Below, one piece after another: positions 1 to 7,056 of a DNA stretch of 40,602 nt. The notes beneath the pieces were generated by a model. That model worked only from the letters and a program-made list of their open reading frames with translations. It searched no databases and was not told the origin of the DNA. How positions within the stretch are numbered: position 1 is the first letter of the stretch; the number at the start of each line of letters is the position of its first letter. A program made the translations under genes and the position numbers. Source of the stretch: an uncultured bacterium (GTDB lineage Bacteria > Verrucomicrobiota > Kiritimatiellia > RFP12 > UBA1067); the NCBI GenBank assembly GCA_902761275.1, contig CACWJS010000015.1, positions 1 to 40,602 of the forward strand, in the 5' to 3' direction.

Positions 1-1530
1 GAGCGAGCGCTCGATCGCCTTGGTGTATCCGTTCGCGTAGAGGAAGGTGTCGGTGACGATGAACGCCTTCTTCTTCCCGAGCTCCTCGCCGAGCTCGCGG
101 AGCGCCACCGCGAGGCACCCCTTCTTCTGGTACACCTTCTCGGGCGCACGGAACCACAACATGTTATCTCTTCTCATTGCCACGGTCTTGATGTTCAAAA
201 GATGTTTGACGCCGACGTTCTCGGACACGGAATTGCCGCCCCAGCTGCCGCAGCCGAGCGTCAGCGAGGGAACGAGGCTGAAGTTGTAGATGTCTCCGAT
301 TCCGCCGAGGCTCGACGGCGTGTTGACGAGCAGGCGGCACGCCTTCATGCGGTCGGCGAACTTCGCGAGCTTCTCGCGCTCGCCGAGCTCGTCGATCCAG
401 AGCGACGACGTGTGGCCAAGCCCGCCGTTGTTGACGAGAAGCGCCTCCGCGATGTCGAGCGCGTTGTCGAAGTCGCGGCTCTTGTACATGCCGAGTATCG
501 TCGTGAGTTTCTCGTGTCCGAACGCCTCGGAGCTGTCGGTCGAGGTCGCCTCGCCGATGAGCACCTTCGTGGACTCGGGGACCTCGAAGCCCGCCATCTT
601 CGCGATGGCGACGGGCCTCTGGCCGACGATCTTCGCGTTGAGCGCGCCGTTGATGAGCATCGTCGCGCGGATCTTGTCGGCCTCCTCCTTGTTCAGGAAG
701 TAGCACCCGCGGCGCTTGAACTCGTCCTTGACGTCGTCGTAGATGAGCTCGTCCGCGATGACCGTCTGCTCGGTCGCGCAGATCATGCCGTTGTCGAACG
801 TCTTCGAGTGGATGATCGAGTTGACTGCGTTCACGAGGTCGCAGCTCGGGTCGAGTATCGCCGCCGCGTTGCCCGCACCGACGCCGAGCGCCGGGGTGCC
901 GCTCGAGTACGCCGCCTTCACCATGCCGGGGCCGCCGGTCGCGAGGATGATGTCCGCCTCCTTCATGAGGAGGTTCGTCTTGGGGAGGCTCGGCGCCTCG
1001 ATCCAGGAGATGATGTCCGCCGGCGCACCCGCAGCGACCGCCGCGTCAAGCACGGCCTTCGCCGCAGCCATCGTGCAGTTCTTCGCGCGCGGATGGGGGC
1101 TGATGATGATGCCGTTCCTCGTCTTGAGCGCGAGGAGGCACTTGAAGATCGCGGTTGAGGTCGGGTTCGTCGTCGGGATGACCGCGCCTATGACGCCGAT
1201 CGGTTCCGCGACCTTCATTATCCCGGCCGCATTGTCTTCCTCCACCACGCCGCACGTCTTCGTGTCCTTGTACGTGTTGTAGATGTACTCGGCCGCGTAG
1301 TGGTTCTTGATGATCTTGTCTTCCACTATGCCCATGCCGGTCTCCTCGACCGCCATCTTGGCGAGCGGGATGCGAAGGCGGTTCGCGGCCAGCGCGGCCG
1401 CCTTGAAGATCGCGTCCACCTGTTCCTGCGAATATGTAGAGTACTTTTCCTGTGCCGCTCTCGTCTTTGCAAGCGTCGCCTCCAAATCCGCCACCGGATT
1501 CTCGGGCGCAATTGTCTCGTTTGTTTCCAT
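1..1530 (-). CDS. adhE: Aldehyde-alcohol dehydrogenase AdhE (5' part, cut by window edge)
   Basis: The visible 510 residues are the N-terminal CoA-acetylating aldehyde dehydrogenase half of the bifunctional fermentative enzyme, which reduces acetyl-CoA through acetaldehyde to ethanol with NADH in the cytoplasm. The catalytic cysteine is in the motif NGMICATEQTV at about residue 251, and the NAD-binding stretch GVIGAVIPTTNPTSTA is near residues 112-127. The last visible residues (KKKAFIVTDTFLYANGYTK) are the start of the iron-dependent alcohol dehydrogenase half, so some 350-400 residues lie outside the window. The ATG at 1528-1530 is chosen because it has a strong AAGGAG ribosome site just upstream. 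It is divergent from the ATPase gene and has no regulon operator. Family assignment is secure. Confidence 0.95.
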   Translation of the reverse strand, partial: METNETIAPENPVADLEATLAKTRAAQEKYSTYSQEQVDAIFKAAALAANRLRIPLAKMAVEETGMGIVEDKIIKNHYAAEYIYNTYKDTKTCGVVEEDNAAGIMKVAEPIGVIGAVIPTTNPTSTAIFKCLLALKTRNGIIISPHPRAKNCTMAAAKAVLDAAVAAGAPADIISWIEAPSLPKTNLLMKEADIILATGGPGMVKAAYSSGTPALGVGAGNAAAILDPSCDLVNAVNSIIHSKTFDNGMICATEQTVIADELIYDDVKDEFKRRGCYFLNKEEADKIRATMLINGALNAKIVGQRPVAIAKMAGFEVPESTKVLIGEATSTDSSEAFGHEKLTTILGMYKSRDFDNALDIAEALLVNNGGLGHTSSLWIDELGEREKLAKFADRMKACRLLVNTPSSLGGIGDIYNFSLVPSLTLGCGSWGGNSVSENVGVKHLLNIKTVAMRRDNMLWFRAPEKVYQKKGCLAVALRELGEELGKKKAFIVTDTFLYANGYTKAIERSL

Positions 1531-1584
1531 CTTTCTCCTTAGTGACTTGTGACATCTCCCCCTAATACCTCGGGGTATGCGAAC

Positions 1585-1613
1585 ATTATACCTTTTTTGC
1601 CGCCACACGGCAA
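1585..1613 (-). promoter_or_regulatory. adhE promoter
   Basis: On the minus strand a perfect TATAAT (1585-1590) lies 17 bp from TTGCCG (1608-1613). The predicted leader is about 50 nt and ends in the AAGGAG ribosome site. I could not see a convincing Rex-type operator. Confidence 0.6.
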
Positions 1614-1793
1614 CTATCAGAAGTCGAATCCTTTATCAGAGTGTGCGTCGAATCACTATAGAGCCGAAATCCACGAATTTATGGTAAGTGTGCTATTATC
1701 GGCTGTTCTTCTATATAGTAGACCATAAAGTCTGCAAAAAACGAAACATTGTAGGCTATAATATTCAAAAGAATTAGATAGTAGATATGAAAG

Positions 1794-1823
1794 TTGACAT
1801 ATTCGAGCAAAAAATGATACAAT
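1794..1823 (+). promoter_or_regulatory. Promoter of the DUF234 ATPase gene
   Basis: TTGACA (1794-1799), an 18-bp spacer and TACAAT (1818-1823) form a near-consensus housekeeping promoter in an AT-rich stretch. It overlaps an in-frame upstream ATG at 1822, which shows that the ATG is not the true start. It lacks the operator seen in the xylan island. Confidence 0.75.
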
Positions 1824-1851
1824 GTCAGCCGTCAACAACGGGAGGGTTCCT

Positions 1852-3279
1852 ATGTTCATCGGACGAAAGGAATATTTGGATTCATTGGAGATGCTGTGGA
1901 ATAAGCCTACTGCATCGCTGGTGACTTGTCGCGGACGCAGGCGTATCGGCAAGTCAACGCTGATTGAGGAATTCGCGGCGCGCACTGCCGACCATTTCAT
2001 AGAGATAGAGGGGCTTCCGCCGCGCAAGGGAATGACGGATCGACGCCAGCGCCGCCATTTCTGCGAGATTCTTTCCGACCAGACAGGATGTCGCCGAGTG
2101 TCGCCGCAATCATGGACGGCTGCGTTTGGAATGCTTGACGATGTCATTCCAAAGAGAGGGCGGACTGTGGTTCTCCTTGACGAGATATCCTGGATGGGGT
2201 CGCGCAATCCCGATTTCGCCGGTTTTTTGAAAGGTGCCTGGGACAAGCTTTGGCGCAAGCACGACAATCTGGTCGTTGTCCTCTGCGGTTCGGTCTCGTC
2301 ATGGATTGCCGACAATATTCTGAACTCAACTGGTTTCGTTGGACGGAATTCGCTCGATGTCGAGGTGACCGAACTGTCTCTGCCAGAATGTGTGTCATGC
2401 TGGGGTTCCGCGGGCGAGCGGCTCTCGGCGTTGGAGAAGCTCGATTTTCTTGCTGTGACGGGAGGTGTCCCGCGATATGTCGAGGAAGTTCAACCTGGAT
2501 ACTCTGTCGCCGAGAACATCAATCGGATGTGCTTTTCGTCCGACGGGCTTCTCTTCAGGGAGTTTGATGCGACTTTCAGCGAGGTGTTCGGTCGAACCAC
2601 GCAAAGCCGGGGAAAGGTGCTTCGCGCGCTTGCTGAGAAGCCGCTTTCCATGTCGGAGCTCGCGGCCGTCGGCAAGCATCCTGCAAACGGGCGGCTTTCC
2701 AGGATTCTGAAGGAACTGGAATACGCCGGATTCGTTTCTGGAGACTCCGGATTGAATCCTGAAACTGGCGAGCCGTTTCGGATCGAACGCTATCGCATTC
2801 GTGACGCCTATACGCGGTTCTATTTGCATTACGTGGAACCGAAGCGCGAAGCCATTCGAAAGGGGCTCTTCAAATTCTCGTCCGTCGAGCAACTCGTCGG
2901 CTGGAGCGCCTGGCTTGGGCTTCAATTCGAAACACTGGTGCTGAATCATGTCAAGGAGCTATTCCCCCATCTTGGGCTGGGAAGGACGCTGGTCTTGTCA
3001 GCTGCGCCATATCTGCGCAAAAACGCCGCAGGTGAGAATTGCCAGATTGACTTGCTGATCCTCACGGCCAGTACGGCCCTTGTTGTGGAAATCAAACGGC
3101 GGAAGAAAATCGACAGGACTGTAATCGACGAAGTCCGGGAGAAGGTTAAACGGCTTAAGGTCTCCTCAGACCGCTCGATACGCACGGCGCTTGTCTACGC
3201 GGGGGAACTGTCGGAAGGAGTTCCTGCTGACGGTTATTTTGATTTCATCGTTCCGGCAGAAAAACTATTCCTGGCCTGA
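1852..3279 (+). CDS. AAA-family ATPase with C-terminal DUF234 nuclease-like domain
   Basis: The 475-aa protein has an archaeal-type ATPase domain (PF01637-like) with Walker A in CRGRRRIGKST near residues 25-35 and a Walker B-like VVLLDEISW. A winged-helix segment follows (GKVLRALAEKPLSMSELAAV), then a C-terminal DUF234-like part with a nuclease-like core (QIDLLI...ALVVEIKRRKK). Members are widespread and their function is not known. The ATG at 1852 is chosen over the in-frame ATG at 1822 because GGGAGGG precedes it and the upstream ATG overlaps the -10. The gene is visibly less GC-rich than its neighbours, has its own strong promoter, and its last codons run into transketolase-like DNA, so it probably arrived by insertion or recombination. 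Confidence 0.85.
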   Translation: MFIGRKEYLDSLEMLWNKPTASLVTCRGRRRIGKSTLIEEFAARTADHFIEIEGLPPRKGMTDRRQRRHFCEILSDQTGCRRVSPQSWTAAFGMLDDVIPKRGRTVVLLDEISWMGSRNPDFAGFLKGAWDKLWRKHDNLVVVLCGSVSSWIADNILNSTGFVGRNSLDVEVTELSLPECVSCWGSAGERLSALEKLDFLAVTGGVPRYVEEVQPGYSVAENINRMCFSSDGLLFREFDATFSEVFGRTTQSRGKVLRALAEKPLSMSELAAVGKHPANGRLSRILKELEYAGFVSGDSGLNPETGEPFRIERYRIRDAYTRFYLHYVEPKREAIRKGLFKFSSVEQLVGWSAWLGLQFETLVLNHVKELFPHLGLGRTLVLSAAPYLRKNAAGENCQIDLLILTASTALVVEIKRRKKIDRTVIDEVREKVKRLKVSSDRSIRTALVYAGELSEGVPADGYFDFIVPAEKLFLA

Positions 3280-3505
3280 TGCCACGCCAGAAAAGGTGAT
3301 GCGCGGCGGATATGTCCTTCTTGAGGAAGGGCGGCAGGACGAGAACACGATTCTCTTCGTGGCGACAGGATCGGAGGTGCATCTCTGCGTTGCAGCGGCG
3401 AAGGTGCTTGCTGCGGAGGGTCGCGGTGTGCGCGTTGGGTCGCTTCCTTGCGTCGAGCTTTTCATGCGCCAGGAGGCGGCCTATCGCGAATCCGTAGTTC
3501 CGTCG
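3270..3505 (+). pseudogene. Transketolase 3' fragment
   Basis: From about 3270 the DNA matches the internal-to-C-terminal part of the larger transketolase gene at 9465-11397. The frame reads DATPEKVMRGGYVLLEEG and continues into FVATGSEVHLCVAAAKVLAAEGRG, corresponding to about 10965-11210 of the other copy. It has no start and no 5' part, and its beginning overlaps the stop of the ATPase gene. The match ends at the sequence GTAGTTCCGTCG, where xylulokinase-like sequence begins. It is important because it carries the reading frame intact at the place where the larger copy is disrupted. Confidence 0.85.
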
Positions 3506-3765
3506 ACGAGGCCGACTTCGACTGGAAGGCCGCGTCCGACGCCGAGAAGGTCGTCTCGATTGTTCGCGGGCAGGTCCTCAACATGTACGAGCGCACGCGC
3601 TGGATCGGCTCGTTCGACACGATCCGCGTGACTGGAGGCGCAAGCCGCTCGAAGGGGATCCGCGACACGATCGCCGCGGTCTTCGGCGCGAAGGTTGAGA
3701 CGCTCGACGTTCCCGACTCGGCCGCGCTCGGCGGCGCGATACTCGCCTCGCGGCTGCTCGGATAG
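3506..3765 (+). pseudogene. Xylulokinase-type FGGY kinase, C-terminal fragment
   Basis: The reading frame carries about 85 residues typical of the end of xylulokinases: VLNMYERTRWIGSFDTIRVT followed by GGASRSKGIRDTIAAVFGA and LDVPDSAALGGAILASRLLG, then TAG at 3763. The first four-fifths of the gene, with the sugar-binding and N-terminal ATPase lobes, are missing. It is joined directly to the transketolase fragment on its left. No intact xylB is in the window. It is non-functional as a kinase. Confidence 0.8.
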
Positions 3766-3793
3766 GGGTTTGACGACTATGGGAGATGCGGTG

Positions 3794-4153
3794 ATGAAGG
3801 CATTCATTGAATCGGGCAAGGCGGTGATGGGCATCGAGTTCGGCTCGACGCGCATCAAGGCCGTTCTGGTCGACGACGGCTTCAGGGTCGTCGCGCAGGG
3901 CGCGCACGACTGGGAGAACCGGCTCGTGGACGGCGTCTGGAGCTATTCGCTGGAGGACATCGAGGCCGGCGTCAGGGGCGCGTACGCGAAGTGCGCGGCC
4001 GACGCCGAGGCGAAGTGCGACGCGAAACTGACGCGGCTTACCGAGGAGGTCTGCGCCTCGCGCCCCGCGCCCGGGCTCGTCCCCTACGTCGGCGAGAAGC
4101 ACTACCAGCGCAAGCACGGCAAAAACGCCTACTACGGACAGGGCGGACGTTAA
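3794..4153 (+). pseudogene. araB'-'araD deletion chimera
   Basis: The 119-aa ORF is a fusion. Residues 1 to about 79 (MKAFIESGKAVMGIEFGSTR onward, to EAKCDAKL) match the N-terminus of the ribulokinase-like gene at 34565. The rest (RLTEEVCASRPAPGLVPYVG and KHYQRKHGKNAYYGQ) matches the C-terminus of AraD at 36081. The intact pair keeps these segments about 1.86 kb apart, so a deletion joined them in frame. The junction region GCGAAACTGACGCGGCT resembles both parents at GC-AAG, which suggests a microhomology event. It lacks the kinase active site and the AraD metal-binding histidines, so activity is not expected. Confidence 0.85.
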
Positions 4154-4168
4154 GCGAAAGGAGCGAAC

Positions 4169-4309
4169 ATGAACGGGAAAATCAGTCTGGTCGCCGCAGT
4201 GGGCGCAGCCGCGGCCCTCACGGGATGCTGCAGGTGCGGCGGAATATACAGGCCCCAACGTGGGCATCGCGGCGGAATTGACGCGGATAGAAGCCGCGTC
4301 TCCAACTAG
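4169..4309 (+). CDS. Small lipoprotein-like ORF, probably a remnant
   Basis: A 46-aa ORF preceded by AAAGGAG at good spacing. It begins MNGKISLVAAVGAAAALTGC, a lipoprotein signal with lipobox LTGC. After residue 25 the in-frame sequence becomes arginine/glycine-rich, whereas another frame reads EYTGPNVGIAAELTRIEAAS up to a TGA inside the next operator. This suggests a frameshifted end of a once longer lipoprotein. Its last bases overlap the operator of the xylanase gene. Function unknown. Confidence 0.4.
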   Translation: MNGKISLVAAVGAAAALTGCCRCGGIYRPQRGHRGGIDADRSRVSN

Positions 4310-4352
4310 CCATAAAGGGTGATGGACGGGCACCGACGCCAAATGGTATAAT
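4306..4352 (+). promoter_or_regulatory. Regulon operator and -10 of the GH10 gene
   Basis: CTAGCCA-TAAA-GGGTGAT (4306-4323) is the regulon element with a degenerate left half. TATAAT follows 23 bp later (4347-4352), with the extended TGG in front. Unlike most members, this promoter has a leader of about 35 nt with AGGAG before the ATG at 4394. Confidence 0.7.
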
Positions 4353-4393
4353 CGCGTAGAAACTTAAGGTATGCACGTGCAACAGGAGATGAG

Positions 4394-5521
4394 ATGGGAA
4401 AATTAGCATTTGCGGCTGCGGCCGTGCTGTCGGTCGGCGCGATCTTCGGAGCTGACGGAATAAAGGACGCGATGCCGTTCAAGTTCGGCGTCGCGATCCC
4501 TGCCAGAATATTCATGCGCGCGCCGAACGACTCGTCGTGCCTCGTCGAGCGGCACTTCAACTCCATAACGCCCGAGAACGAGATGAAGCCGGCCTCGCTG
4601 CAGCCGAAGGAGGGCGAGTTCCGCTGGGATGTCTCGGATCGCTTCGTCGCGTTCGGCGAGAAGAACAAGATGAAGATCATCGGACACTGCCTTGTGTGGC
4701 ACAACCAGACGCCGCACTGGTTCTTCGTGAACGCGGACGGATCGAAGGCCGACCGAGAGACGCTGATCGCAAGGATGCGCGCGCACATCCACGCGGTCGT
4801 CGGACGCTACAAGGGACGCATCCACGGATGGGACGTAGTTAACGAGGCGTTTGACGACGGCGGCAGGCTCCATCCCTCGCCGTGGCGCGACGGAATCGGC
4901 GAGGATTTCATCGAGCTGGCGTTTCGATTCGCCCACGAGGCAGATCCCGATGCGGAACTGTACTACAACGACTTCAACATGTTCACCGCCGGCAAGCGCA
5001 GGGGCGTAGTCGAAATGGTGCGCAAATTCAAGGAGAAGGGCGTGCGAATCGACGCCGTCGGACTCCAGAGCCACGCCGGACTCAAGGGTCCGAAGGTCGA
5101 GGAGTACGAGGCTACTATCGAGGCGCTCGCTTCCGTGGGCGTAAAGGCGATGATCACCGAACTCGACGTCAGCGCGCTGCCGAGCGCGTGGGGTCACACC
5201 GCCGAGATCACGTCCAGGCACGACTACGACGAGAAGTACAATCCGTGGAAGGACGGTGTCCTGCCGAAGGACGTCGAGAAGGAGCACGCAAGACGCTACT
5301 TCGACCTCTTCAAGATGTACCTGCGACACGCGGACGTAATAGACCGCGTCACGTTGTGGGGGCTTACGGACGGCGACTCCTGGCTGAACGACTTCCCGGT
5401 AAGGGGACGCACGGACTATCCGCTGTTCTTCGGTCGCGACGGACAGATGAAGCCGTGCGCAAAGGCCGTATGGCGTCTCGCGCAGCAGACCGTAGAAAAG
5501 AAGTCCAAGAACGGCAAATAG
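4394..5521 (+). CDS. Secreted GH10 endo-1,4-beta-xylanase
   Basis: The 375-aa protein has a short signal peptide (residues 1-20) and then a single GH10 TIM barrel. Hallmarks are FNSITPENEMKP (55-66), GHCLVWHNQTPHWF (97-110), the acid/base glutamate in WDVVNEAF (E151) and the nucleophile in MITELDVS (E256), with WGLTDGDSW near the end. It should cut the beta-1,4-xylan backbone outside the cytoplasm by a retaining mechanism. No carbohydrate-binding module is present and the length is normal for a catalytic-domain-only GH10. It opens the xylan island and carries the shared operator. The start is supported by AGGAG eight bases upstream. Confidence 0.95.
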   Translation: MGKLAFAAAAVLSVGAIFGADGIKDAMPFKFGVAIPARIFMRAPNDSSCLVERHFNSITPENEMKPASLQPKEGEFRWDVSDRFVAFGEKNKMKIIGHCLVWHNQTPHWFFVNADGSKADRETLIARMRAHIHAVVGRYKGRIHGWDVVNEAFDDGGRLHPSPWRDGIGEDFIELAFRFAHEADPDAELYYNDFNMFTAGKRRGVVEMVRKFKEKGVRIDAVGLQSHAGLKGPKVEEYEATIEALASVGVKAMITELDVSALPSAWGHTAEITSRHDYDEKYNPWKDGVLPKDVEKEHARRYFDLFKMYLRHADVIDRVTLWGLTDGDSWLNDFPVRGRTDYPLFFGRDGQMKPCAKAVWRLAQQTVEKKSKNGK

Positions 5522-5647
5522 GCTTTCAGATTCTTCGCCTCGCCGTCAGTCCGCGGTGAACGGGTTGACGACGGCCATCCTTCGCGTCTTTTCCCCAACT
5601 CGACTTGATTCTTTCCCAAGTTCGTCAAGAAAATACAAGCTCTAGTG

Positions 5648-5693
5648 CCCGCCCGATAGGGTGATGGCGCCGTGGCGTGGCAGATGGTATAAT
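5648..5693 (+). promoter_or_regulatory. Regulon operator and -10, leaderless GH43 gene
   Basis: CCCGCCC-GATA-GGGTGAT (5648-5665), 22 bp, then an extended TGG-TATAAT (5688-5693). Six bases later is the ATG (5700), so the transcript is predicted to begin at or next to the start codon. Confidence 0.8.
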
Positions 5694-5699
5694 GTCCGC

Positions 5700-6824
5700 A
5701 TGAAAAGCACCACAGCACATGCGGCTTTCGCCGCGCTATCGGCCGTTTCCCTGTCTGCCATCGCTGGCAATCCGCTCGTGAAGGGCGTGTTCACGCCCGA
5801 TCCCGCGCCGTTCGTGCACGGCGACAAGGTGTACATGTTCACCGGACACGACGAGAACGACGCCAAGTTCTTCAAGATGAAGGAGTGGTTCGTCTTCGAG
5901 AGCGAGGACCTAGTTAACTGGAAGAGTCTCGGCGCGCCGCTTAATCTCGAGACGTTCGAGTGGGCGAAGAAGGACGACAAGGCGTGGGCTAGCCAGGCTG
6001 TCGAGCGCGGAGGGAAGTGGTACTGGTACATCTGCTGCAACTGCGCGCAGGGTGACGCAATCGGCGTCGCGGTGGCGGACCGCCCCGAGGGACCATACCG
6101 CGACCCCATCGGCAAGCCGCTCGCCGTCGGCGCGTCGTTCATCGACCCCACGGTTTTCGTCGACGACGACGGACGCGCCTACCTCTTCTGGGGCAACAAG
6201 GGATGCTGGTACGGCGAGCTGAACGCGGACATGGTCTCGTTCAAGGACGGATGGCGCGAGATACCGGGCTTCGACGACGAGAAGTGCTTCGGTCCGAAGT
6301 CCGTGCGCATGAACTGGGCCCACGGCAAGGAGGAGCCCATTGTCTCCTACGAGGAGGCGCCGTGGGTGATGAAGCGCAACGGAACATACTACCTCTCCTA
6401 CGCCGCGGGCGGAGTTCCCGAGCACATGGCGTACTCCACCGCGCCGACGATCAACGGACCCTGGACCTACCGCGGCAAGATCATGGACACGCCGCACAAC
6501 AGCTTCACGATACACGGAGGCAACATCGAGTTCAAGGGCCGCAGCTACATGTTCTACCACAACGGCGCCCTGCCGGGCGGCGGAGGCTTCAAGCGCTCCG
6601 CCTGCGTCGAGGAGTTCAAGTGGAACGAGGACGGGACGATTCCGTTCATCCCCCAGACGAAGGAGGGCGTGCAGCCTCCGGGCGCTATTGAAGACAAGGA
6701 GGGCAAGTTCTGGATCGACGGGTCGAAGGGACACGGCTACGGCAGCCGCAGAACGGGACGCGACAACGACGCGTGGCCAGAGCTCGCCGCCGTGTGGCTC
6801 AGGCGCACGCTTGGATTGAAGTGA
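5700..6824 (+). CDS. Secreted GH43 enzyme ending in an esterase-like stub
   Basis: The 374-aa protein has a signal peptide (1-22) and a GH43 five-bladed propeller to about residue 326. Catalytic residues are visible as D34 (FTPDPAPF), D149 (SFIDPTVF) and a glutamate near 219 (YEEAPW). It is likely a beta-xylosidase or alpha-L-arabinofuranosidase acting on arabinoxylan fragments. Residues 331-374 (WIDGSKGHGYGSRR, then WPELAAVWLRR) do not look like GH43 or CBM6; they resemble the C-terminal end of an alpha/beta-hydrolase esterase, with the catalytic histidine motif GHGYG. I infer a deletion that fused a GH43 gene to the end of an esterase gene. ATG 5700 is chosen over 5661 because the -10 lies between them. 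Confidence 0.85.
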   Translation: MKSTTAHAAFAALSAVSLSAIAGNPLVKGVFTPDPAPFVHGDKVYMFTGHDENDAKFFKMKEWFVFESEDLVNWKSLGAPLNLETFEWAKKDDKAWASQAVERGGKWYWYICCNCAQGDAIGVAVADRPEGPYRDPIGKPLAVGASFIDPTVFVDDDGRAYLFWGNKGCWYGELNADMVSFKDGWREIPGFDDEKCFGPKSVRMNWAHGKEEPIVSYEEAPWVMKRNGTYYLSYAAGGVPEHMAYSTAPTINGPWTYRGKIMDTPHNSFTIHGGNIEFKGRSYMFYHNGALPGGGGFKRSACVEEFKWNEDGTIPFIPQTKEGVQPPGAIEDKEGKFWIDGSKGHGYGSRRTGRDNDAWPELAAVWLRRTLGLK

Positions 6825-6832
6825 CGCGCCTT

Positions 6833-6878
6833 GTAGCCCGAACGGGTGATGTATGTCGCGGGTGCTTCGTGCTATAAT
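6833..6878 (+). promoter_or_regulatory. Regulon operator and -10 in front of a gene remnant
   Basis: GTAGCCC-GAAC-GGGTGAT (6833-6850), 22 bp, then TGC-TATAAT (6873-6878) and an ATG six bases later at 6885. The promoter module is intact although the gene behind it is almost completely deleted. Confidence 0.75.
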
Positions 6879-6884
6879 TGCGGC

Positions 6885-7022
6885 ATGAACACAAGGAATG
6901 AAAACATCGGTCTACGGAATCGGCGCGGAGACGTGCGACCTCTATTTCGTCTTCGTGAAATCCGCGGCGGGCACCGAGTTCGCGTCATACCGTTTCGCGC
7001 GCTGAGTAACCCGAACGGGTAA
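6885..7022 (+). pseudogene. Remnant of a CBM6-bearing glycosidase gene
   Basis: The ATG at 6885 opens a 45-codon arginine-rich frame that looks meaningless. In another frame (6898-7005) the DNA reads VYGIGAETCDLYFVFVKSAA and ends ASYRFAR, which resembles the final strand region of CBM6 modules (GxHDLYxVFxG). The start region and the last 35 codons of a GH43-CBM6-like gene thus appear to be joined, with everything between deleted. No function is expected. Confidence 0.55.
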
Positions 7023-7050
7023 TGTGCGCGCGAGTGCGTTGTGGTATAAT
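7006..7050 (+). promoter_or_regulatory. Regulon operator and -10 of the transporter pseudogene
   Basis: GTAACCC-GAAC-GGGTAAT (7006-7023), 21 bp, then TGG-TATAAT (7045-7050). The ATG at 7057 is six bases downstream, predicting a leaderless start. Confidence 0.75.
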
Positions 7051-7056
7051 TGGCGT

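Noticed and set aside
1822-1852. Upstream ATG of the ATPase gene as the start
   Set aside because: It overlaps the TACAAT -10, so it would not be in the mRNA; GGGAGGG precedes the ATG at 1852.
3794-4153. A functional kinase-epimerase fusion
   Set aside because: It keeps only about 80 N-terminal kinase residues and 40 C-terminal AraD residues; no active site of either enzyme remains.
5659-5670. GTGATG as an unusual -35 for an alternative sigma factor
   Set aside because: The distance to the -10 (about 21-23 bp) is longer than the normal 16-18, the left half of the palindrome is conserved too, and one copy works in both directions.
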